Of a stretch of 64,000 nt of DNA, positions 41,103-50,294 are shown one piece after another. Below the pieces are notes generated by a model that saw only the letters and a program-made list of their open reading frames with translations, was not told the DNA's origin and did not search any database. A program made the position numbers and the translations under genes. Numbering within the stretch: position 1 is the stretch's first letter; every line of letters starts with the position of its first letter. The DNA is taken from assembly GCA_013339765.2 (NCBI GenBank), contig JABSTR010000974.1:496001-560000 (forward strand). The letters are read 5' to 3'. Source of the stretch: Haemaphysalis longicornis. Its lineage: Eukaryota; Arthropoda; Arachnida; Ixodida; Ixodidae.

Positions 41103-42135
41103 TAGTCTGCAAATTTGACCAATCACGTGACCGACTCAAAAAGGGCATCTCCGCCGGTACATTGTGCAATGTGAAACACCTTGCACACCTTGCGTGTTGT
41201 CCCTGCGCGCATGCACTTTTTAGTCAAATGTTACGTTGAGCTTCGTCATTCGCCGACTTCCCACACTCGGTCACTTCAATTTGTCATTTTTGAGCGCTGT
41301 GGTGAAGACGACCTACGGCGACATCTTAGAGTGTACGCTATTGAAGGGGGGTCCGCTGACGCCCGATTTTCTGGACCTTTTCGAATGGCAGCCATGTAAC
41401 GCTTCTGTTCGGCATCGATGGTATTGTAAAGCAACGTGACGGCATCTACAGCGTCTAGAGTTTATCGATACGCTCCCTGAAAGAAGCTGTGTGTATGTTT
41501 GCTCTAATCATGAAGCTCTAGCAGCATCCCCCTTGCAGCGCCTCCTGGTTGCTATAGCAACTAAAATTCGCAGGATGCCAAATCTAAATGTAGAGCTCTC
41601 GCTCCAACAGATATCTACTACTACTAAAAGCAACGAAACAAGCGGATGGCATAGCAAAAACAAACCTCGTTTCTCATCAAGTTTTTTTTTTCGTATAACA
41701 TGTATCTCTTAGCATTGCTTTTGCGACATCAGGTGGGTAAGAGGACAAAGTTTGTTCATCCTCCCTGACGAGCCTGCTTTTAATGGACAAACCTATATTT
41801 TGCGACAAACGAAAAAATTAAGAACTCCGGAAACGTGCTATCTATGGAACGTAGCACCTATCACGAGGCTTAGTTCATGACTGCCTAGTTTGCAACCCAG
41901 GTAAGGGTTGACTTCTTGTTCAATTGGTTTTTTGGTGGCGCCTGCAAGTTTTTTTTTTTCCAGGAAGGTCGTGTTACCTGCCTCGTAGAGTAGGTCGCTA
42001 TCATGGCTTCTTATTCCTCGGATCATTAGTTGCCGGGAACGTAACACGTGGAGGCTGTTTCGCTTCCCGAGAGCCGTCTGGGATGCGAAGGGAAAAAAGA
42101 GGGAGGAGATAAGGCAGGTGCACGGTCAGTAGGAA
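41103..42135. other. Stretch with no recognisable gene
   Basis: Short open frames at 41181-41439 overlap each other and carry no known motif. No repeats are recognised. Confidence 0.4.
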
Positions 42136-42136
42136 A

Positions 42137-42137
<1 letters not shown>

Positions 42138-42202
<65 letters not shown>
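42138..42202. repeat. (TA)n microsatellite
   Basis: About 32 dinucleotide copies with one interruption (TATAATATA). Confidence 0.95.
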
Positions 42203-42208
42203 TGTAAG

Positions 42209-42448
42209 CAGTGTAGTTCTCAGTGGCACAATATTTCACTTATTTCCATCTTCTGTGTAATCATCATCACCTGTCATCCTTTCCAGTAATGATTCATCTT
42301 CACCTGTACATGATCATTATCATCCCCGAGGCTAGTTCTCCTTGGCTGAGCGTTCGCCAAATAAACGGTGTCTGTCTTCTCTGCTCTATCAGCGAGCGAC
42401 ATCTTCTTGAAGGCCTCTTACACGTGGTGGAGGTGCACCTTCAGCACG

Positions 42449-42449
<1 letters not shown>
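42209..42449 (+). mobile_element. Possible 3' part of an LTR plus primer-binding site
   Basis: CCAAATAAACGGTGTCTG provides a polyadenylation signal. The stretch ends CTTACA, followed after two bases by TGGTGGAGGTGC, almost the same as the primer-binding site TGGTGGAGGTTGCTGGG of the adjacent Gypsy element. This is how a 5' LTR joins its internal region. The rest is lost in the (TA)n tract. No partner LTR was found, so the call is tentative. Confidence 0.35.
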
Positions 42450-42520
<71 letters not shown>

Positions 42521-42535
42521 AAATATATATAATAT
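42449..42535. repeat. (TA)n microsatellite, left of the Gypsy element
   Basis: AT dinucleotide array ending directly at the 5' LTR. It resumes on the far side of the 3' LTR at 47989, so the element inserted into the array. Confidence 0.9.
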
Positions 42536-42759
42536 TGTCACGTACCCACAAGCATCTGAATGAATTTTTAAATTTTGTGACATCCCAGCCGAGGCGACGA
42601 CGACGACGAACGAGCGCTACCGGGAACGCATCATCATCAGTGTTTTGCTCTGGCAGCTCGAGTGCTTCGCGGTCAAGAGCGTTCTTCTCCGCTGCTTCTT
42701 CTATTAGCGTTTTAGTAAAGCTCACCAACACCCCCAACGCGTATTTGCTGTACGCGACA
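42536..42759 (+). repeat. 5' LTR of the Gypsy element
   Basis: 224 bp, TG...CA bounded, with a (GAC)n stretch at 42595-42608 and a CATCATCATCAG stretch. It is nearly identical to 47765-47988. Confidence 0.93.
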
Positions 42760-42938
42760 CTGGTGGAGGTTGCTGGGTACGACTACCCCATGCAGAGGAC
42801 CCCTTCGGCCAGCCCGGAACGGCCTCACCCTGTCCACACACCTGTCCATCGGGCTAGTCGTCGCCAACGCGGACTGTCTCCAGAGTGCGGTTACCTTGAC
42901 TTCACGCACCTAGACGTCAAGCCCCAGCACCCCAAGTA

Positions 42939-44177
42939 ATGACGCAACCACTTCCCTGCCAGGTAACTCTCCAACAGCCACGTACGCCGGCCATTTTTCA
43001 CGGTGAGGTGTTTGAGGACGTCGAGGATTGGCTGGAGCAGTTTGAGCGGGTCGCATCGTTCAACCAGTGGGACGCTCGTCAAAAGCTGCGTGAGGTGTAT
43101 TACTCGCTAGAACATGGTGCAAGGACGTGGTTCGAGAACCGCGAAGCGAGGTTATCTACTTGGGAGGAATTTCGCCAGGAGCTGCTGGAGTCATTCGCCA
43201 GCAGCGACCGCCGTGACCACGCTCAGCGCCTTTTGGAGTCTCGCATCCAAAAACCGAACGAGACGGTGGCGATGTTTGCAGAGGACATGGCACGCCTCTT
43301 CCGTAGAGCCGACCCTGAAATGTCAGAGCCGAAGAAACTACGGCATCTAATGCATGGCGTGAAGGAACAACTGTTCGCCGGCCTCGTACGAAATCCACCC
43401 CGCACAGTGAAGGATTTCATTAAGGAGGCCACAGCCATCGAGCATGCCCTGCGGGACAGATGCCGGCAATATGACCGGGTTACCGGCGGTTCTCCAAGCG
43501 CTACTGCTGCAGCGACTGCATCCAGTGACAGGTCCCTGCGTGAGCTCGTGCGATCGATAGTTAGAGAGGAACTACAGCTGCACGGAATAGGCTCTTCACA
43601 ACCTTCGCATGCTTCTGTCGCCGACATCGTGCGTCAGGAGATCCGGCAAGCCTTGGCCATTCCGGAGAGCCAGCCGCAGCAGCTCCAACCAAGCTATGTG
43701 TCGGTTGTCCGTCGTCACCCACCTGTACCGCCTATTCCAGCACCTCAACGGGCTCCCCAGACCGATTCCTGGCATCAGGGAGTGCACACCAACCCGCATC
43801 CCTGGCCTCGAATGGAAACTTCAGCTGGACGACAGGTACGGAAGTCCGACGTCTGGCGCACAAATGACAACCGGCCGCTGTGTTTTCACTGTGGCGAAGC
43901 AGGCCATATCTACCGCCGCTGTCCGTACCGCGAAATTGGGCTTTCCGGATTCGCTCCCACGGCTCCACGCCCTTGCTTTGGACAAAGACCCCCTGCTATC
44001 GAGGAATACCTTGCTGCGAGACGAGACCTTTCGCCGAACCGTCGACCACGTTCACCGTCCCCAGCGAACGACGTCTCCCCAACCGTCGGAACTTCGGCGG
44101 GATACTGCGAGGCAGACCCCCAAGCCCTAGGCGGGGAAACTAAAAGCAGCAACCTCTGGAGGCAGGGTTGCTCGTAG
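42939..44177 (+). CDS. gag: Gag of the Gypsy element (intact frame)
   Basis: An open frame of 412 codons. The N-terminal two-thirds is a retrotransposon Gag capsid-type region: DWLEQFERVASFNQWD, then LREVYYSLEHGARTWF, WEEFRQELLESF, and ETVAMFAEDMARLFRRADP. A C-terminal zinc knuckle CFHCGEAGHIYRRC (C-x2-C-x4-H-x4-C, residues about 315-328) follows and would bind genomic RNA. The protein would form the cytoplasmic particle in which reverse transcription occurs. Start choice: the first ATG in frame, 180 nt after the 5' LTR and shortly past the primer-binding site. Unlike pol, this frame is unbroken, which could reflect chance or selection. Confidence 0.88.
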   Translation: MTQPLPCQVTLQQPRTPAIFHGEVFEDVEDWLEQFERVASFNQWDARQKLREVYYSLEHGARTWFENREARLSTWEEFRQELLESFASSDRRDHAQRLLESRIQKPNETVAMFAEDMARLFRRADPEMSEPKKLRHLMHGVKEQLFAGLVRNPPRTVKDFIKEATAIEHALRDRCRQYDRVTGGSPSATAAATASSDRSLRELVRSIVREELQLHGIGSSQPSHASVADIVRQEIRQALAIPESQPQQLQPSYVSVVRRHPPVPPIPAPQRAPQTDSWHQGVHTNPHPWPRMETSAGRQVRKSDVWRTNDNRPLCFHCGEAGHIYRRCPYREIGLSGFAPTAPRPCFGQRPPAIEEYLAARRDLSPNRRPRSPSPANDVSPTVGTSAGYCEADPQALGGETKSSNLWRQGCS

Positions 44178-44199
44178 CCTAACTACGCAAGACCTTCAA

Positions 44200-47100
44200 A
44201 ACCCCTCGACGTCTCCGACGGAAAAGGATACCACAAGAATGTCTTTCGCCGAAGCTGGAAGCGCCGACCTCGTAATTTGTATAGATGGACATGAAGTGGT
44301 TTCTCTTATTGACACCGGTGCAGACTACTCTATAATTAGTCAGACCCTCGCCGATCGGTTAAAAAAAGTGAAGATGCCGTGGTGTGGACTTCAGATTCGA
44401 TCTGCTGGAGGCCATTTAATGACTCCAATAGGGAAGTGCACCGCCAGAATCGCCATTGGTAACGCTGATTTTGTCGGCAGTTTCGTGGTCCTCGAGGAGT
44501 GCTGCAAGGACTTATTTTGGGGATGGACTTTTTAAGAGAATACAACGCTGTGATCGACGTTGGTGAACGCCTAATTACATTCTCGTCGAGCCACCGCCCA
44601 CCAGAACTCGCAGCATGCCGAGCGCCGTTGCGGGTTATCGACGAGGACGTGAACATACCACCGCGGTCCTGCATGCTAGTTTCAGTTCACTGCGACATGT
44701 TTAGCAATGTTGACGGCATAGCAGGAGCGAATCGATGAACTTTTGTTCCGTCATGGCATCGCAGTTGCTCGAGGCGTGTTGCATGTAACCGATGGCCGTG
44801 CAGCATTGCTGCTTAATAACTTCAGCAATGAACGCCAACATGTCGCCAAAGGCACGACAGTTGCCTATTTCGAAGACATAGCTGATGGCGAAGAACTGCT
44901 TGCGTACAAGGCCGCCGCACCTGGTGAAACCAGCTCCGATGCCATCATCGATGTCAACTCCGGCTTGCCTCTCAGTGAACAACAAGCCTCCTCCTCGCGC
45001 TGCTGACGACCTTCAAGGACTGTTTTCTCTTCGACATCTGGCGTGCGTCAAACTCCGCTTACAAAAACATCGCATCATTGTTGATGATAATGTGAGGCCA
45101 CTTCGTCAAAACCCCTATCGTGTCCTGCGAAGGAACGGGACGCAATTCGCAGCCAAGTGGAGCAGATGTTGCGCGACGATGTCATCCAGCCTTACTCGAA
45201 AGTCCGTGGGGCATCACCCGTCGTTCCTGGTCAAAAAGAAGGACGGCACATTGCGATTTTTGCGTTGATTACAGAAAGCTCAATCAAGTGACAAAGAAGG
45301 ACGTGTACACATTGCCCCGGATCGATGACTCCCTCGACAGGCTTCCGTCATGCCCGTTACTTTTCGTCGATGGATCTAAAGAGCGGGTACTGGCAAGATC
45401 GAGGTGGATGACGGCGACCGCGAGAAAACAGCCTTCATAAACGCCGGACGGACTTTATGAATTTAAGTGCTCCCTTTCGGCTTGTGTTCGGCACCCAGCA
45501 ACATTCCAACGAATGATGGACACTGTCCTTTCCGGTCTCAAGTGGCAGACGTGTCTAGTAAACCTTGACGACGTTATCGTCTTCTCGTCAACCTTTGCAG
45601 AGAACTTGAAAAGACTATCCTGTGTACTTCGCGCCGTGAGAGCAGCTGGTCTCACACTTAAAGCGGAAAAGTGTCATTTCGGGGTACAAGAACTACGCTT
45701 CTTGGGCCACGTTGTCAGCCACGCCGGCATCAAGCCGATCCTGACAAAGTATCCGCTGTGTCCAACTTCCCGACGCCTGCCGACAAAAGGCCGTACGGCG
45801 AATTCTTAGGCCGATGCTCCTATTACCGGCGCTTCATCCCAAACGTTTTCCACATCGCGGCTCCGCTAACAAGCCTCACCCGCAATGACGTCGCCTTCGT
45901 TTTGGACCACTGAGCAGCAGGCTGCATTCGAGAACCGCCGGCGTCGCCTTACAAGTGCCGCCTGTGCTCGCCATTTCGATGAAGATGCGGCCACCACAAT
46001 CCATACAGATGCTAGCAACGTTGGCCTTGGGCAGTGCTGCTTCAGTGGCAGACGGCGCGGAGAGAGTTGTCGCTTACGCAAGCCGAACACTGTCCGCGCG
46101 GAGTCTAACTATTACAGCTACAGAGAAGGAATGCCTGGCTGTTGTGTGGGCGTGTCTTGAAATTCCGGCCGTACCTCTACGGTCGCCCATTTCGAGTTGT
46201 TAGCGACCACCACTCCCTTTGTTGGTTGGCCAGTTTGAAAAACCTACGGGTCGCCTCGCCCGCTGGAGCCTTCGACTTCAAGAATTTGATATGACGGTTG
46301 AGTCTTTAAGTCAGGGAAACAACATTCTGACGCCGACTGCCTATCTCGAGCTCAGTCGAATGCCCTGTACCGGAAGATGATGACGACCGTGGCGTTCTTG
46401 GTGCAATCGACGCCACAACTTTGTCCGATCAGCAAAGGGAATGACGTTGAGTTGCAAGCCACTTCTATATTTTCTGGAAGGCGAACTACGCACAAGCCAA
46501 AGGCTGTTCATACGTGGACTCCAGTCTTTTTCTTTAAGAAACAACATCCTCTACAAGCGAAACTTCAGCCCCGAATGGAAAGACTTTCTTCCGTTATTCC
46601 CGCGAGCCTTAGACCAGAAATACTACAGGCCTGCCACGACGACCCCAACCGCTGGTCACTTAGGTTATGCACGTAGATGTCCCAATTAAACAGAGCTACT
46701 ACTGGCCCAAGCTTCCTTCGACAGTGAAGCAATACATCCGTACCTGCCGTGACTGTCAGCGTCCGTAAAACACCGCCGGACGCCCAGCCGGCTTACTTCA
46801 ACCTGTCCCAAATACCGGAAACCCCGTTTCAACAATCGGCATGGACTTCTTAGGCCCCTTTCCTACGTCTCATGCCTGCAACAAGTGGATACTTGTCGCC
46901 ACCGACTACCTTACCGATACGCCGAAACGAAAGCCGCTCCAGCGTGCACAGCTCTCAACGTGGCCCACTTTTTCATCGAAAACATTGTTTTGCGCCATGG
47001 AGCTCCGGCAATTGTGATTACAGACAGGGGTACGCATTCAACGCAGATTTGGTGCGCGCCGTCATGAACCTCACAGGTACATCCCACCGAAAATCGACAG

Positions 47101-47690
47101 CTTACCATCCGCAGACAAACGGACCTGAACAGAACGGTTAAACAAAACACTTGCAGACATCTGAGCATGTACGTCGACGAGCAAAACAAGAGTTGGGCCA
47201 AGTTCTAACCATACGTAACTTTTGCCTACAATACCGCCAGGCAAGAAACCACGCGCATGACGCCATTCGCTCTTGTGTACGGTCGGGAGGCAACCACAAT
47301 GATTAGATGCCATTGCTCCCTTAACGACGGTAGGGGGTGACGACACGACTGCGCAGGAGTTCGCCCAAGCGCGCGGAAGAGGCGCGTCAGCTCGCAAGAC
47401 ATCGAATCAGGCAACAACAGCTGCATGATGCTACTACTTACAATGCTCGCCACAGGCACGCCGCTTTCCAGCCTGGTGACAACGTGTGGGTATGGAGCCC
47501 TATCAGACGAAGAGGGCTATGCGAGAAGCTCATGAAGCGCTACTCTTCGGGGCCCTACAGAGTACTGCAGCAACTAAGCGACGTCACGTATGCAGTTACT
47601 CCGGTGGACAGCGTTTCCACAATGCGCCGTCGTCGTCGGCCCGAGGTCGTCCACATAGTCCGCATGAAACCATTCTTCGCGAGGACGTGA
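44200..47690 (+). pseudogene. pol: Broken pol of the Gypsy element (PR-RT-RNase H-IN)
   Basis: The polyprotein is scattered over all three frames by indels. Protease: VSLIDTGADYSIIS near 44305 with the catalytic DTGA. Its flap/ILG end (GLILGMDFL) lies in another frame after 44515. RT: LVKKKDGTLRF near 45225, then CVDYRKLNQVTKKDVYTLP, then LDDVIVFSSTFAENL near 45565, where the usual Tyr before LDD is Asn. RNase H: IHTDASNVGLGQ near 46000. Integrase: an H-H-type start near 46650, HGAPAIVITDRGTHSTQ near 46995 and a C-terminal GPYRVLQQLSDVTYAV (GPY/F domain) near 47545. With at least six frame breaks it cannot make a working polyprotein; no restoration is attempted. Confidence 0.88.
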
Positions 47691-47764
47691 CGGGTCGCAA
47701 AATGAAGTTCCGCTCCTTTCTGCCTTAGCATCGGGACGATGCTTCCTTTGGAGGGGAGGTAAAC

Positions 47765-47988
47765 TGTCACGTACCCACAAGCATCTGAATGAACTTTTAA
47801 TTTGTGACATCCCAGCCGGGGCGACGACGACGACGAACGAGCGCTACCGGGAACGCATCATCATCAGTGTCTTGTTCTGGCAGCTCGAGTGCTTCACGGT
47901 CAAGAGCGTTCTTCTCCGCTGCTTCCCTTTTATTAGCGTTTTAGTAAAGCTTACCAACACCCCCAACGCGTATTTGCTGTACGCGACA
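47765..47988 (+). repeat. 3' LTR of the Gypsy element
   Basis: 224 bp, preceded by the polypurine tract GAGGGGAGGTAAAC. Differences from the 5' LTR include a 2-bp loss in the TTTTAAATTTT run and a 2-bp gain in CTTCCCTTTTATT. Confidence 0.93.
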
Positions 47989-47994
47989 ATATAT

Positions 47995-48074
<80 letters not shown>

Positions 48075-48085
48075 TATTTTATATA
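47989..48085. repeat. (TA)n microsatellite, right of the Gypsy element
   Basis: Continuation of the AT-dinucleotide array that starts at 42449, with TAATATA interruptions. Another (TA)n array lies at 48217-48278. Confidence 0.9.
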
Positions 48086-48216
48086 GCAAAATCATGTAAC
48101 TTTACTCTGAAGAAGGCAAGTCCCGCTGCCGCTACGTAAGTAAACCTTGTTTGTTATCCGACTCTTTACTTATACTATTTCTGCGCGCTTTGTGAGTTTT
48201 ATCTTTCTCTAGATTT

Positions 48217-48278
<62 letters not shown>

Positions 48279-48280
<2 letters not shown>

Positions 48281-49250
48281 GACGCCCACGAAACCGCATC
48301 AACGCTGTCCCGCGAATGTTACTTCAGCGTCGTTCTTTTTCTACCATTAGCGGCACGGGTCCGGATTTTGCGTTCTTTATTTGTTTCCCTACACCGAAGG
48401 TAAAGAAGACTTGGCGCGCAGAAGTAATCACTCATTTTCCAGGGAGGGTTGTTTGGCGCTCCCAACAATAATAAAAAGCTCCCAAAGTTCTCTATGTAAA
48501 CAGGATACGTCGAACGCTGCCGGCACCACGCCAGCGCTGTTTCACGAACAACGATTCGCGTGTTCCTTGTTGCGAGTCAGCGCCGAAAGGCTGCAGCGAC
48601 AGAGGCGGCACCAGCTGTTCCCACGCGCAACTTAGCAACTTATTCCGGTGCAGGCCGATACAGGTGTACTTAAACAACGTTCGCTTATTCCTTGCCTAGA
48701 ACTAAAATATGCTATAGAGTAGGTAAAATAAGAGTTGTTCTTTTTGTTCATTGCTTTGTGTAAACGGCTATGTTGGAAGCACTGCAAAAAAGGAGCCTGT
48801 TTGCAGGTCCTTCTGCTGCTTCAGCTACCGAAGAAGGCTGTTTCAATGTAACGAAAGTCACTAACTGAAGCTAATCCCAACATAACCTAGTTTGAATGAA
48901 AAATAGACCGCGACTTCTACAACGTCAGTAAAGAAGGGCGACGGAGCGCTCTATTTTCATTCATAGTGCACCAACTTGCCCTACAGCTTTGTTTTATGAA
49001 GTTACAACCTAACCTAATTTTACCCTAAACGTAATTTTACCCAATCTGGCCTAACCTAGCGAGAGTGTATTTACTTTCATTTTACTCAGAACAGCGTGAC
49101 ACTGCATAACGACGTGCAAACAGGCTCTCCCATTACAAAAAGCAGGAGAAAAAGGAACGGAAAGAGCAGGCGTTAACCATTTGTAGAGCCCGGTTAAACA
49201 TTTGTAGAGCAGCTGTGTACGTAACCGGGCTTGGGTGCAAATTCCTCTCG
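48279..49250. other. Stretch with no recognisable gene
   Basis: No motif-bearing frames. AACCTAACCTAATTTTACCC words around 49005-49060 are a short irregular repeat. Confidence 0.4.
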
Positions 49251-49254
49251 AGAA

Positions 49255-50205
49255 GGCGAGGGAGAGAGAAAGTGTTTATTAAAATAAAAATATTTACAAG
49301 GCGAAGTTTTGCCTCTCGACAGAGGGCACAGGTCTCGCCGGGCTATTTACATACACACGCACTCACACATACACACCCACGCGCACAAGAGGGTTAACAC
49401 GGGGTGGATAGCCGGTGGGGTCTGGCTTCTATAGTTCATTGTAGGGTGTTGAGGCCTGACTCGTCGAGATACGAGAGGAGCAGCCTGAAGGCCTCTCGAT
49501 GCTCCATGAAGGGTCCCCGAGGACGCAGGATGTCCTCTGCAGTGCTTGACGGTAGCCCCAGCCACCGGTACCCAGACACCACTTCGTTCCGGGCACCAGC
49601 GTACGCAGGGAAGGAGCAGAGGACGTGATCCAATGTCTCGGGGTCGGGGCAGTGGGCACAGGTGGGTGTGTCCTTGCGACCCTGCCTGTGGAGACGTGCT
49701 GCTGTGCTGTAGCAGCCGCTGCGGAGCCGGAGGAGGAGAAAACGTTCTGTTTGGGATATCCCTTTGGTGGGAAGGAGCCGCGAGGCCTCACCGGTGGCCA
49801 CTCGTTTGCAGGGGTGGCGGGCGGCCACCTCTCGCCTGATGCCGTCCCTGGCGACATCATAGCGCACCAGGGACGCGGAAACTGGGGCCGTTGGGGAGCG
49901 GTGGGCTGCTTTGGCTAAATCGTCTGCAGCCTCGTTCCCCGGTATACCAACGTGGGCAGGAAGCCACAGCAGTCGGGGGTTGTAGCCTTGTCCCTACAGG
50001 TCGCGCAGCTTGGCAACTAGGGACATCTCGAGGTGGCCACCTCGCCACCGTGGTTCAGATGCCTCCCTCAGGCGAAGTAGCGCCGGCCGGGAGTCGATAT
50101 ACGAAGGATTCCCTCTTATTGAGTAACGGGTGAGCGGGGGGGGGAGGAGGCAGGCCAGTTTCAGACGGTAGCGATTTGTAATGCCCCTGTAGGACACGAG
50201 CCGAT
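49255..50205 (-). pseudogene. RNase H-bearing LINE, 5'-truncated 3' end (minus strand)
   Basis: Minus-strand coding runs from an RNase H strand (YIDSRPALLRL, where the usual Thr before Asp is Ile) through LLWLPAHVGIPGNEAADDLA, a well-preserved RNase H motif with NEAAD. A C-terminal region then ends in the knuckle CAHCPDPETLDHVLCSFPAY and a tail near 49436. One in-frame stop (CAG to TAG, near 49996) and a frame change near 49870 break it. A polyadenylation-like AATAAACACTT near 49280 marks the 3' end. The family differs from the plus-strand LINE that begins at about 50295. Confidence 0.8.
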
Positions 50206-50294
50206 CCCTACCCGACCATCAGAGCGAATGAGCGAATGTTGTGTTAGGGTCGACGGCTGCTCGGTTCATGAATCCTCAAGCAGCATCGTGGGTG

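Larger units (their letters stand above)
42536..47988 (+). mobile_element. Full-length Ty3/Gypsy LTR retrotransposon, coding region broken
   Basis: LTRs of 224 bp at 42536-42759 and 47765-47988 start TGTCACGTACCC and end TACGCGACA. I count roughly 7-8 substitutions and two small indels between them, so the insertion is not recent. A primer-binding site TGGTGGAGGTTGCTGGG follows the 5' LTR by one base, and the purine tract GAGGGGAGGT precedes the 3' LTR. The order gag, protease, RT, RNase H, integrase (integrase last) is that of Ty3/Gypsy; no env-like frame follows. Flanks are (TA)n, and ATAT on each side could be the target duplication. Pol carries many frameshifts. Confidence 0.92.

Noticed and set aside
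42223..42939. A 238-codon frame with an Ile-Tyr repeat
   Set aside because: It runs through (TA)n and then the 5' LTR of the Gypsy element; neither part is coding.
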